Source of the DNA: Bimuria novae-zelandiae CBS 107.79
Taxonomy: Eukaryota; Ascomycota; Dothideomycetes; Pleosporales; Didymosphaeriaceae
Assembly: GCA_010015655.1 (NCBI GenBank)
Contig: ML976686.1
Location: 702,498 to 766,497 of the forward strand
DNA length: 64,000 bases
Reading direction: 5' to 3'
A program made the translations under genes and the position numbers. The notes under the pieces were generated by a model. That model did not search any database, was not told where the DNA came from, and saw only the letters and a list, made by a program, of their open reading frames with translations. Within the stretch, counting starts at the first letter, position 1; every line of letters begins with the position of its first letter. This document shows, in pieces, positions 1 to 10,034 of this stretch.

Positions 1-3
1 ATC

Positions 4-925
4 ATGCAGGAAGGCTTCATCAGAGACGCTGCCAAATTGTTCTCCTCGGAGTATGGCGTCTGGGGTCGTCATGCAGCGCAAAAGGTGGGCCCATCCTTCC
101 ATCACGATCGACGCGTCCGAATGAACCATGATCGCCTGAGAAAGGAGTGCGTCCCCGATGGATGTGAGAACATCTACGTTATTGCATTTGGTCACGAGCA
201 AGACCATCTAGCCGGCTTCGCTTTCAAAACCCGCTTAGCCGGACACGCTTTCGCGACCTGCTGGAAATCTGGAGGAAAGACGGTATGTTGGGTTACGCAG
301 CTGTGCGTGAAAAAAGCGCACAGAAAACGCGGTCTAGCTACGGAGGTAAGTGAACATCTCCAAGTCATAGCCGAGCCTGGTAGTACACGGGTCAGTTACT
401 GACAACTGATATCACTATCAGATCTTACGCAGGGTCAAAGACAAAGTTGGTGGAGCCGACTTCTTCGGTATCCTCGGCTCCCATCCTGCCGCCATCATGG
501 GCGCCTGCCGCGCCTTCGGGGACGGCATCAACTCGTTACACCAGGACATCTCACGGGACGACGCTGAAACCATCATGCGTAGTTCGCCCGTGAGTTATGT
601 CAGGAATGCCCAATTGAAGGGCTGGCTGTTCTCAGAGGATGGCGATGACCGGACTTCTGATCATAGCGGTTGCTGTGCATTCACCAATTTCTGGGTCGAC
701 CACACGGAGCCAGAAAGAGTTCTGGAAAATCTACGCGGCTCGCCTTCAGCCGTCTCACAAGTGCTAGTTAAGTGGCCATTAGGCGAGCTACCCGATGGAT
801 GCGAATTTCTCGTGTTGATCAAGAACAAAGATGCTTCAAGTCCGCCCCAGCATGCGAAATCTGCCAATAAGTTGTTGTTAAGACCCTGTGTGGGTACTTA
901 TGAGTCACTAGTAGGTAGGGAATAG
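4..925 (+). CDS. GNAT-family acetyltransferase, 5' end probably outside window
   Basis: Probable acyl-CoA N-acetyltransferase; substrate unknown. Two exons: 4-345 and 422-925, joined by a 76-bp intron with a GTAAGT donor at 346 and a CAG acceptor ending at 421. The join keeps frame and gives 281 residues from the ATG at 4. The acetyl-CoA binding signature of GNAT motif A is visible at about residues 97-115, with the core VTQLCVKK followed by HRKRGLA, which fits the R/Q-x-x-G-x-G/A loop. After the splice comes the usual helix and the GACRAFG segment. Family members from fungi often have about 20-40 residues before the first residues seen here, so the real start may lie upstream of the window; the ATG at 4 is only the first one available. 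The C-terminal 140 residues are not recognised as a further domain. Confidence 0.75.
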
Positions 926-1308
926 AAAGAACACGCTGAGCAACGCTAAACAACGCACGCTGGGTAATTCGACATTCACACGTCCGGTAGCGAACATCAC
1001 GATGGAATATATGTTCGCAGCGCAGTGAAAACTCTTCCTGCATTCTTCACAACTCCTCGTACCTCGCACAAAGTCACCGGGCAAGGAGATTGACATGGAC
1101 CCTCTCGAAGAGGGGAGCTAGGTATGGGCTGATTTCAATGACGGAAATTCTCTCAATACCACTTTATGGGGGTTTTTTTTTAAAATAGGCTATCCATAAG
1201 CAAGAACTTCTTCTGGATCTCCATTCAGGGGTACCTTGAATCATCTATTCACACCTTGTATGCAGCAATAACTCCTTCTACTCGTGGGTATTCCGCAAAT
1301 CTGGCACA
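926..1308. other. Intergenic region, convergent gene ends
   Basis: Between the stop codons of the acetyltransferase and the metallopeptidase, which converge here. No convincing reading frame is seen. A T-run at about 1173-1181 is the only low-complexity feature. Confidence 0.5.
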
Positions 1309-2659
1309 TTAATGCTCGTGATGCTGTTTAGCACGCGTCTCATCCCAAGGATAAAATTTCCGAATGAACGCAATGTCTTTCGGCGATACACGGGTCCGTC
1401 GCGGAATATACCAGTCTCCCGCCGGTACGATATGGCCCCTATTATCCTTCCGGGTCTTGATAAGAATAGCTTCGTCCAAGGTGGCATCTTCCTCGCGTAC
1501 GTCACTACCTGCCATGGACGGATACATCATGATGGAGTCGATATCAAAGCCGTCAGGGCCATCTAGGACTGGTTTGGTCTCGCAGTTAAGTCCATCACCT
1601 TTAACTAGATTATAAAATCTGTCAAACACGCTCACCATTACTGGGTCCTTGCCTACTGTAGCTAGCGCTCGGTGAGTTGAACTGCTCAACGACCTTATAA
1701 TCCTCGCACAAGATGACTAAGGCTTCCGGGTATTCGATTTTGCGTGCTTCTGCCAGACTGTTTGCTGCTTCTTCCAAGCCGTCGAGCCTTTCGTCACAGC
1801 GGAACTCGACATACTCGTCACGGTCCCATCGTTGAAACTTGTGCGCCATACGGAAGACTATGGCGGAGCGTTAGCGAGAACAAGATATCCTGAATGGATA
1901 TAATACCGACCATGACCGAATTCATGTGCGATATGGCAGGCGTCGCGAGATCGCTGACATGCATGAAGTGCCTCCCTGCATCTTCGCCAGTCCTCCGAGG
2001 TGCATACCCTTGCGAGGCCTGTGCCGCATTCCCTGCCATCTTGACGTTATCCAGCCAATGTATCGCCAGCGTGTCCTTGGGATACTTGGCCGCGTTCCAC
2101 TCACATTTCAGGTCGGTCTCCTCGTTATAAGCAATGTTCTCGGGATCGTAGGTGTAGCGCGTACAACAGTGCTCTTCGGGATTTTTAGGCCTCACGAACA
2201 TGATACTGTGGTAGGCTGCACGGTCTCCCCTACCACCGAGGCCAATGAACCAGATCTGGATACCGGTGCTGATCAAGCAGGTTTCTTTCTCGGCGCACTC
2301 GTACGAGCGCTGGTCGACGTAACAGAAGGGGATTCGGCGGAGGGGGCCTTCGCCGACGGAGAAGAGTGCTTGGCGATAGGGCCAGACCGTTACGGCGAGA
2401 TCGAAATCACTGCCCGATGTGATCACTGGCAAGCGGACATCAGCATGAATCGCTCTGGAAGTGGATGATGGGCGCCTCGATGCTACTTACTCTCTGCATA
2501 CCGCTTTTGGATACCGCTGGACTCAGCGGAAATATTGGATGTGGCAGTTGTATTGGACATATTCTTGCCGAAGCCAGAATCCAGGATGATATTCAAGTTC
2601 CAGGCTAATACATGTTGCACTGCAACAATGCATGCCAACACAATCGTACGAAGCTTCAT
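1309..2659 (-). CDS. Secreted astacin-like zinc metallopeptidase
   Basis: Predicted secreted endopeptidase of the astacin (M12A)/metzincin type. The true start lies at 2659: exon 1 (2659-2491) encodes a signal peptide beginning MKLRTIVLACIVAVQHVLA and a propeptide ending near a KR site. A 65-bp intron (2490-2426, GTAAGT..CAG) leads to the frame that reads VTVWPY and the metzincin-like segment IPFCYVDQ. A further intron with a GTGAGT donor near 2107 moves to the frame carrying the zinc site HEFGH (about 1925-1911). After one more short intron comes FRMAHKFQRWDRD, which supplies the third histidine. The Met-turn reads SIMMYPS near residue 40 of the last exon block. Oddities: Arg replaces the usual Gly and Lys the usual Glu in the long zinc motif, and the Met-turn lacks its His. 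Exact splice sites in the 3' half (about 1690-1720 and 2040-2110) have alternatives. cDNA would settle them. Confidence 0.72.
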
Positions 2660-2970
2660 ACTTACCGTCTTCTTCGAGTACGGTTGCAGAACCCAAAAAT
2701 TCTAGTGGGTGTATGGGGAGCTGGACGGGTGACTGATAATGCGAGATTCGAGATACTTCGGGTGATGGGAAACATGATGCGGGAAGAGGTATCAATGTGC
2801 AAGGACATACACGAGCACGATACACCGCGCTCGTGCCCAATCTCTCACGCACTTCTCAACTTGTGGTAGTATGAAAACTATCCTTTAAACCATGCCCTTG
2901 CACAGTCTTCCTATCCAGAGCACTTGCAATTTGGCTTGACGTTGAAATTTGGAGAAGCTACCTAACACTC

Positions 2971-3304
2971 ATGCCTTCACAGATCCATTCACCACTTCTC
3001 CACGAATCGCTCGCAGTCTCACGGATCAACCCCCTCGAACCCGTCGACAACAGAAAATAAAAACACAGGTCCAGGTCTAACGCCCTCTTATGAGTTCTCC
3101 CAAGCTATACGCAAGGCGCTTCTACATAGCCCCTCCGATGTCAGAGTATCTCACATCCACCTCACGCCCTCACGTAAGCTCTACTTCCTCGCTGCCCAGA
3201 GGTTAGTTACATCGAGGGCTATCCTTCCCTACACTATCGAGCTACACCACCTCAATCGGACCAAGCAATACTCCCTTCCACGGTCTGCAAACCCAGGGTA
3301 CTAA
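2971..3304 (+). other. Unrecognised coding-like stretch, possibly a gene relic
   Basis: Two short open stretches lie in neighbouring frames: an ATG-started one at 2971-3060 (29 codons, beginning MPSQIHSPLL) and one open from about 3065 to a TAA at 3302-3304 (79 codons, with a segment reading RKALLHSPSDVRVSHIHL). They would need an intron or a frame change between them, and no good donor is seen at the join. Composition looks coding but no family is recognised. It could be a small uncharacterised gene, an exon pair or chance. Confidence 0.25.
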
Positions 3305-4073
3305 AACGTACTTGTACCAAGTACGATTACTTCAATAAGAAGCACATGAAACTCTTCCAAGCAGCACGCGAAGCATCAAGACACCTCCCTACTATTCCTG
3401 CTCAGCGTGCAAGAAAACTGGACTAAGCCAGGAGAAACCCCAGGTGTAGATAACAATATCTGATATTCGAAAGGAAAAGTAGGGGTTGTGCGTGCGCTGA
3501 AGATGGACCAGGGGCTGGGGTAATATTGTACGGGGACGAGGTTTAAGTAGTAAGGGAAATGGTGGATTTCTTCGATTTGGGGTTTTGGGTTGTTGGTCAG
3601 CTGTTCTGGTGATGATGTATTGAGACTGTCTCACCGATGCGTCGCGGTACCCTCTAGGTGTGCTATTAGGGCAGGGGAGCGCTCTGGGTAGCGGGTGCGT
3701 AACGTCCATGTGTAAATGCGCCTTAGGCACACTAAGGGAACACCGAGATAGACAGATCCGTATCTGGGTGTTTTAAACCGAGGCGCGTGGCGGACCCTTG
3801 GGCTTTGATTCATACTTGATCGGCGCAATAAATGGACAATCGCACGGCCGGCATACAGTGAATCAAAAGATGGTGAATTGAATTGTGCCGATGGACATGG
3901 CAAGCTCTGTAGAGTACGTATAGCCGTGGAAAAGATCACATTGTACATCTGCCTACACCGCCACAACCCACAAAGTCCGTATCCCAATGCAGACTCATCA
4001 TTCGTGTACAACCCACGCAGCCCATACCATCCAAAGATAACCGCATCCCAGCCATTCCATGCGGCCGTAAACA

Positions 4074-4114
<41 letters not shown>

Positions 4115-4381
4115 GTTAGAAAAAAAAAGAAAATGGGTATCTCGAGCTCAGACGGCAAAATGGGAACGTATCAGAAAGCGTCTCACGGAGCGCTCCCACC
4201 GCCCACAGCTCCCGATAACGCCCCTCACGCCGTCGCGCTCAAGAGTGAACAGATTAGCCAAAAATGCACGACGCCCCAACGCCTTCCATATGTCGTAGCC
4301 GTGACCTCGGAAGTCCCCTTCTATTCCGCCATGACCAGATACTGCCGTGCCTCATAGCATATCGTGTGTCGATGGAAGCAT
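3305..4381. other. Intergenic region downstream of MAF1
   Basis: No supported gene. Long apparent frames on both strands near 3631-4357 owe much of their length to the AG/CT dinucleotide repeat and show no recognisable domain. Confidence 0.45.
4077..4109. repeat. (AG)n microsatellite
   Basis: About sixteen uninterrupted AG units, followed after a short gap by an A-rich run. It is a simple-sequence repeat about 270 bp beyond the MAF1 stop codon and is likely polymorphic in length. Confidence 0.95.
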
Positions 4382-5551
4382 TTATAGCTCCATCCGCTCC
4401 GTGATGCCCTCACTCCAGGCGCGTACGTTGCTCTTCTCGCGGGAGAAACTCTTCTCATGACTGTTATCCCGCGACATCTCGCGCTCTTTCAAGCTCTCCA
4501 CATCACTGTCATCATCGCTGGACCAGTACTCGACGCCCATGCTCGCCTCGCGAACGGCCTCCCACTCGTCTTCATCAGCGTCGACGATCTCGCCGGGGTG
4601 ATCGATGACCATGTTGTCCAACTCGTCACTCTCTCCGTACTCTTCCAGTCCCTTCTTGGCGCGGTCACCAAGCCAATACTCCGCGCGCTTCCTACTTCCC
4701 GCGTTGGAGCTGGTCTCGAACTGGGCTTGCTTGAAGCGGGTGATGAGCGAGGTGGGAACGCATGGCGAGTTGGAAAGCGCCGAGATACCACGGAGATAAA
4801 AATAGCACACGCGCTTGCGCTCCTTGTTGTAGAGGAAGCAATGGTGGCTCCAGATGGCGCCATCGTCGGCGAACGGGTCGTCTGAGGGCTCCCAGGCGTA
4901 GTACTCGCAGTTGGTCATGTCCATCTCGCTGTCCAGGAGCTGCCATGAGCGCGGGCTCCATATCGGCGAGCCGAGTGGGGTCAGGGCTCCAGCGGGCAAC
5001 CCTGCGCTGTAGACTTGCGGACGGAGGTAGTACATGGTTGTGTCCACTCTGTGCATGAACGACTTGCGGGTTTCACGGCGGAACTCATCGGGGTTCAGCG
5101 TGTTCGCGAAGTCGTAGTCAATGTGCGTCGCGTTGAGCGTCGCAATCAGGTATGCGAAGGTGTGACGGTTTGCGGGCTCGTTGAAGCTGCCGAAGGGCGT
5201 CTCGCGGGCGATATTGAGCTCGTCGGAGAAGTGCGCGGCGGAGCGCTGGGGAAGCTGGGCGACTGCCTCGAGCAGCTCCTGGTGGCGCTCTTCGAGGGTG
5301 CGCTCGATGCGCTTGTACAGCTTCTTGTCGCTGCCTGCCGCCTTGATGGTCCATACGTCGCAGCCTCCGATCACGGCCGAATCAGGGGTGTCGAAGTTGA
5401 GGGCGAGGTTGACCTGGTGAATGGTAAGCAATTGTCGCATATGCGATGCGCAGTCCGATGATGCTCACCTCGTGGAGGGCGCAAAGGTCAAGGTACTATC
5501 AACACGTCAGCTGCTTCCTCACCGCTTATCGCATCCCCTACTCACCTTCAT
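4382..5551 (-). CDS. MAF1: Maf1, repressor of RNA polymerase III
   Basis: Maf1 binds RNA polymerase III and represses tRNA and 5S synthesis under stress; it shuttles between cytoplasm and nucleus under TOR/PKA phosphorylation. The spliced product is 354 residues. Exon 1 (5551-5546) is only ATG AAG; intron 1 (5545-5496) has GTGAGT and a GATAG acceptor; exon 2 (5495-5469) adds nine codons; intron 2 ends at 5414; exon 3 runs 5413-4382. The join gives the family N-terminus MKYLDL, then VNLALNFDTPD and AAGSDKKLYKRIE (A box), YLIATLNATHIDYDF (B box) and YNKERKRVCYFYLRG (C box). The last ~90 residues are acidic and Ser-rich with several RxxS-type sites, as in other fungal Maf1 tails. An in-frame ATG at 5440 inside intron 2 would skip the conserved first residues, so it is not taken as the start. 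Confidence 0.93.
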
Positions 5552-6734
5552 CGTGTCGTCTCTAGGCCTTATTCTGTTCTTTCTGGGTGAATATCGGTGT
5601 CGCGTACGACCTCGCGACCTCTACTGACGAATTTCTGGGTCAGCGCAAGCCGGGCGCTCGCTATCGGTGTCCTTTGTTTCGGTGGGGTGGACCTGCGTGA
5701 GCCGACACAACGCGTACACACTGCTCTAGGCTGGCTGCGGAGAGTAGAATGTGCTTGTTGTACGGCCAGACGGACGTCTAGCAGGCGCGAGGCATGTGGG
5801 AGCGGTTATCGTCGTAAAAGTGGGCGGTCAGTGGTGTGAGGAGCAGCTGCGGAGGTGGTGATGCAGGTGTTGGCAGGCCAGCTAGCGGGTCGTGCTGGGC
5901 CCCGCTTCCGGATTGGCTGGACCCTGCAACCACTGATGCGACGACAGTGTGCCGGCTGGGGCAGATGCGAGAGGCTATTCGGTGCTCGACGAGTACGTCA
6001 GTCGCTATCTTCCATGGTCAGTATCGCCGGCACCGGACGGTGCGGGCTGACGTTTGACAAGCCTGGTCGGCAGTGTCTCTTGGGACGCACCGGGACGATA
6101 GGTGGAGATGATGGATCGTGCTGTTCATCTGTATGTTGTAGAGCATTTGTTGTAGAGCATCTGTTGTAGAGGAACAACGTTAGTGCATTGCAATGGTCAT
6201 CAAGCAGGTCTCAAGTCTAGGTTGCAAGTCTCGATGTCATGACATGAAGATCACGTTCGAGCCTCATAGAACCGCTGTGCTTGTTTCAAACCTGGCAGTC
6301 GCGACCACAGTCGCCAGCCGTAGGTGTATCATTAGTAGGTAGAGTACATCCATCGCTACTCGCTCATCAAGGCAAGGTAGCAGATGGTGCGTTCTCCAAA
6401 CGTCCCGTGAACCCGCGCTTCGAATGCTTGTTGCTTTCGTTCCGGGCCCGTCCTTGACAGAATGTGTTTAGCCAAGTTAATGCCGCCATCGGCACAAGTG
6501 GTATACCGCATGATCCTTGCGCCGTTCGCCAAACGCCTCGAATGCAATCCGTTCAGGTTACACCACCTAGCAGCGCCGCTCAGTACATGCCGCTCTCTCT
6601 TAGCCGGTGCTTGAACTCATCCGCGTCCTGTGCAGCAAGAGGATGGTATTAGCATATGTCTTCAGTGGAATTGCAGAATGTAGTGCGGCTCTTCGAGTGG
6701 TCGGTGGGGCGTAGTGTGCACACTGACTAGTACA
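5552..6734. other. Intergenic region between MAF1 and APS1
   Basis: About 1.2 kb upstream of MAF1 and beyond the APS1 stop. Overlapping frames of 60-104 codons exist around 5597-6169, but they lack domain signatures and splice logic. It presumably holds the MAF1 promoter. Confidence 0.4.
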
Positions 6735-7440
6735 CTACATGATCTTGGTCACAATGTCGTCCTCGGCCTGACACAAACACAGCGTCAGCAACCGAGCTTC
6801 AGTGGTTGGGGGAGGGGCCGTGGCATGGGATCGAGGCAGGCACGACTCACCTCCATATCCTCCAGACTGTCTTGCTGCCCGATGCACCTCAGCACGTTCT
6901 TCTTACTGCTCTCTTGCAGTTCGCCGGCTAGCAGGAGCTCGTCGAGGATGAAGTAGGCCTTCTGGAAGTTGAAGATGATGTCCAGCTCGCAGACGTTGCC
7001 GTAGTACTTGTCCATCTGCTCGACATAACGGTGGACGATTTCGAGGGCGAGAAGCTCGTTGTCGGTAGCATCACATCCCGCGATGAAGAAGAGGGAGGCG
7101 TATCGGCGGTAAACAACCTTGGTGTCTACGCTGCCTATCAGCTTTGCGCTGGAACGCCTGCTATGCTCACCGACCTTTGTACTCAAGGAAGTTGCACATG
7201 CGGGTTCGACGGGCGAGCACGAGCTGCGCGACGTCTTTTACGATCTTGGCCTTGTCCTTGGGTGCCAGTGTGGTGAACCACTTGGCCAGCCGCTGCTGTG
7301 GTTTAGCATGGGTAGTCACACAGAGCCTCAGCGACGACGACGTACGACTTTGCCCTGCCGTGAGAGCAAGATGAGGTATCTGTATGCATTAGCCTCACGT
7401 GTGCCGTATTGCTGGACAGGCGAGCTCACTTGATGGCCAT
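6735..7440 (-). CDS. APS1: AP-1 clathrin adaptor complex, sigma subunit
   Basis: Small subunit of the AP-1 adaptor that sorts cargo between trans-Golgi and endosomes in clathrin-coated vesicles. Five exons give 157 residues: 7440-7430, 7379-7346, 7295-7175, 7125-6851 and 6767-6735. Donors include GTGAGC, GTACGT and GTGAGT; acceptors are CAG or TAG. The product begins [15 protein letters not shown], continues through RLAKWFTTL and [14 protein letters not shown], then carries the highly conserved core [16 protein letters not shown] and [20 protein letters not shown], and ends [10 protein letters not shown]. The length equals that of sigma-1 proteins, and SLEDME near the end plus the [15 protein letters not shown] core point to sigma-1 rather than sigma-2 or sigma-3. 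The 11-nt first exon is supported by the exact family N-terminus. All splice joins keep frame. Confidence 0.95.
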
Positions 7441-7866
7441 GGTGTGTTGGGAGTTATGGAAGTGTGCAGTGGCCAGTAGAAAAACGGAGGTTCGGGCCTC
7501 TCACAGACCAACCACCCCGCGCAAACGTCAAAGCGCTCTCGATGCAACCCCGCCAACCACTCACCCGTACATCATAATCACTACTGCCTATTAAGACAAC
7601 GATTAGTTTTTCGTGAAGATATTTCTCTCTTCCAAGGTTCAAGGGCAGTCACGCGACACGATTTATCACACGATTGCGACCAGCTTGCCACTTCGCGCCT
7701 GCTTACAAACATCACCGCAACCTTGCGACCGCGACCGCGACCGCGACCGCAACCACGACCACAGGTCCTCTTTTATTCTCTACCTGGTTGTCTCGATACC
7801 GAACATTGAGTCATAAGAGTTCGAAAAGACAGCAGAGACTCGCTTGAGATCTCCCAGGCACGCACG
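7441..7866. promoter_or_regulatory. Intergenic region between divergent APS1 and GCLM-like genes
   Basis: The two genes face away from each other, so this 426-bp stretch should hold both promoters. It contains a CGACCG-type hexamer repeat at 7726-7752. No clear TATA box is seen. Confidence 0.5.
7726..7752. repeat. Short CGACCG tandem repeat
   Basis: Four to five consecutive units of CGACCG lie about 115 bp before the GCLM-like start codon. It is a minor simple repeat in the presumed 5' leader or promoter. Confidence 0.8.
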
Positions 7867-8874
7867 ATGAAGCTCATATTATCCACATCGTAGGTCCACA
7901 ACTCCCTCTATCCACGCTTCACTCACAGTCCCAGAAATATCATGTCCGGAGGCCCCTCCGTGATACGGCGACATTTCTTCGAGAAGTCGAACACAGAACT
8001 CACCTCCTCCCTCCGCGCAAACTTCACCGCCCACCAATCCTCGCCTCCCACACCCACCACCACCACCAGCTCCACATCACCAAGACCAAAACCACCCTTC
8101 AAGTCGTGGACAAAACAGCAAGACAACACGCTATGGATACCCACACACAGCCCGTCACCGCTCTCCGAACCCCGCGAATCCTACGACATCACAGTCAAGC
8201 TGTTTTACCTACCGAACGTACCCGCAGATACCCGCTGCCTCCAGACGCGAGAAGCCATCAACCTCGTCCTCAAAGAACTCGGCACCTCCTCCATCGACCT
8301 GCTCATCGTCTCCTTCCCCGGCATATCCTTCGACGCCGACGACGAAGAGTCTGACCTCGAGGACCCATCATCCGCGCCTCCCTCCGACACCGACGCCGCC
8401 GACGCAGACGGCGCCCCTGAAGACATCGAGACCATCGCAACCACATGGCACACTCTAGAAAAGTTGCACGAAGAAGGGCTGGTGAGTAAGCTCGGCATCG
8501 CGGAGTTTGGGTGCAGTAGGTTGGAGAGGTTTTTAGGGGAGGTGAAAGTTAAGCCGAGCGTGAACCAGATCAACGTTAGGGACTGTTGCGTTGTGCCGAA
8601 GCCGCTGATCTTGTATGCGAAACATCATAAGATTGAGCTGTTGACGCATAATGACTGCACGAATGTGCTGCCGAGGGGGACGCTGAGGGATATACTAGGG
8701 TCGGGGGAGAAGGGCGCGGGTGTGCTTGCGGGGGAGGAGGACGACGACGACGACGGAGAGAAATTAAAGGGGGAGGTGATGCCGCAATGGGTGGTCAAGT
8801 ACACTGCTGTGGTCAAGGATCGCGGCGTGGTGGAGAGTAAGGGGTATTTTGCGGTGGCGGAGTTGAAGGGGTAA
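7867..8874 (+). CDS. Glutamate-cysteine ligase regulatory (modifier) subunit-like protein
   Basis: Likely fungal counterpart of GCLM, the aldo/keto-reductase-fold partner that tunes glutamate-cysteine ligase, the first step of glutathione synthesis. Exon 1 is 7867-7889 (MKLILST plus two bases of the next codon); a 45-bp intron (GTAGGT..CCCAG) ends at 7934; exon 2 runs 7935-8874. The join reads MKLILSTSNIMSGGPSVIR, and this conserved start argues against the internal ATG at 7942. The alternative acceptor CAG at 7928 would add two residues. The 320-residue product carries TREAINLVLKELG and SIDLLIVSFPG (the AKR-like strand and helix region), an acidic insert (about 145-175), then LEKLHEEGLVSKLGIAEF and VNQINVRDCCVVPKPL, which parallel GCLM motifs. 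A run of Asp near residue 270 is low complexity. Confidence 0.75.
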
Positions 8875-9021
8875 GAGTCTACCTCTCTCTACCTCTGGCA
8901 TCAATCCAAGACCATGACTTCCATTACAAAGGCTGTTGCTCAGCATCTCAGTCTCACTGAAGCTTTGAGTTGGAATCTCCTGGGTGCTACCCACCTCGTG
9001 GAAACCTACATGATGACCCCT

Positions 9022-9774
9022 CTACTCGACACTCCAACCCATCCACCCACCCCAACACTCCACGCACCTCCCCCACCTTTCCCCTTGTCTCATCACTTCA
9101 CTACCACAGCACCAGCACCGCCCCTCCTCCACACTCTCCACACCCCAGGGAAAGCCTTCCAAATCAACATCCCCTTCTCCACCTCCTACAACACTGCCCG
9201 GAGGGCTCGGATACGGCGTCGGAAGATACCCTCTCTTAACCCCAGTGACAGAGTCTGAACGTACCCCTCCTCTCGCTCGCTCCGTCTCAGTCAGCTGTGC
9301 AGTGTCTGAGCTGGGACGGGGGGTGAAGGTCATGGAGGGATGTTGAGCCAGGCCTGAGAGTTTGTTGGTGGGAGGGATGGGGGGTGGCGGCCTTTGCGGT
9401 GGTGGTGGTGATCTTTGGGGTACTGGTTCTGGTTTTATGGGGAGAGAGTTGTGTGGTACTGCTCTGTGTGTTTCCAAAGCGTGGGGTGTCTGCCGCGGCG
9501 CCGTTATGCTTAGCAGGCCAGCCGACTCGAGGGTCTGGATCGTACTGCATGGTGGCGGTTTGTTGTGCGTGACGACCTGCTTTGGATGCGGTTTCTTTTT
9601 TGAATTCGATTTCTTCGTCAACTTCATCATATCTGGTGGTAAACTTCGTGGATCCGGCTTTGGTGTATAGTATATGCTTATAGGGAGGACATTTTTGACA
9701 TTTGGAGATGGTGTGTTGGTGGGTGGATAGTTTAATTGAAGGTTGGTGATGGGCAGGTGGAATGTGGAACTCAA
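9022..9774 (-). CDS. Uncharacterised Pro/Ser-rich protein with a C-terminal cysteine cluster
   Basis: Not recognised. One open frame with up to 250 codons; the first clear ATG pair (MMKLTKK) is at about 9630, so the real protein may be about 200 residues. The N-terminal third is Lys/Pro-rich (KKSNSKKKPHPK), the middle contains PPPP runs and SGLAQHPSMTFTPRPSS, and the end has paired cysteines (CWCCG, then RCVEC) that could bind zinc. The opposite strand also has open frames, which is expected in this GC-rich, low-complexity stretch. The minus strand is preferred because its sequence looks less random and ends in an ordered Cys/Trp-rich segment. Confidence 0.42.
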   Translation of the reverse strand: MSSTFHLPITNLQLNYPPTNTPSPNVKNVLPISIYYTPKPDPRSLPPDMMKLTKKSNSKKKPHPKQVVTHNKPPPCSTIQTLESAGLLSITAPRQTPHALETHRAVPHNSLPIKPEPVPQRSPPPPQRPPPPIPPTNKLSGLAQHPSMTFTPRPSSDTAQLTETERARGGVRSDSVTGVKRGYLPTPYPSPPGSVVGGGEGDVDLEGFPWGVESVEEGRCWCCGSEVMRQGERWGRCVECWGGWMGWSVE

Positions 9775-10034
9775 GAGGCGTCACGATGGCTGTGCTGAGA
9801 TGATTTGTGTCTGTGTTGGTGAGGTGGGAGGAGAATGCGTGTTGGTGGCGCGAGTGAGGGAGAGGCGGCGCAGCGCGTAGAAGTCGACACTTGAAAGGGA
9901 TACATACAACTGCAGTCATCGCACGAAGGAGCTTACACATGCAAGAGTTCGGGAGGTGTATAAAGGACTATGCTTGGCCGAGAAGCCGTGACGATCGCAG
10001 ATATCGTCCAGCACAACACCCACGGTGAAGTGAA
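9775..10034. other. Short intergenic region
   Basis: Between the Cys-tailed gene and the monooxygenase pseudogene. Nothing recognised apart from a second minus-strand frame at 9287-9940 that overlaps the previous gene in another phase. Confidence 0.35.

Noticed and set aside
3631..4357. Long open frames on both strands around the AG repeat
   Set aside because: Their length depends on the dinucleotide repeat, which encodes Ser-Leu or Glu-Arg runs; there is no domain and no splice support.
4457..5461. Plus-strand frames of 140-150 codons opposite MAF1
   Set aside because: Antisense shadows of a well-conserved gene with strong codon bias.
5836..6169. Plus-strand frames upstream of MAF1
   Set aside because: GC-rich chance frames without recognisable content or intron signals.
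8914..9258. Plus-strand frame of 114 codons after the GCLM-like gene
   Set aside because: Low-complexity Pro/Thr/His text opposite a better minus-strand frame.
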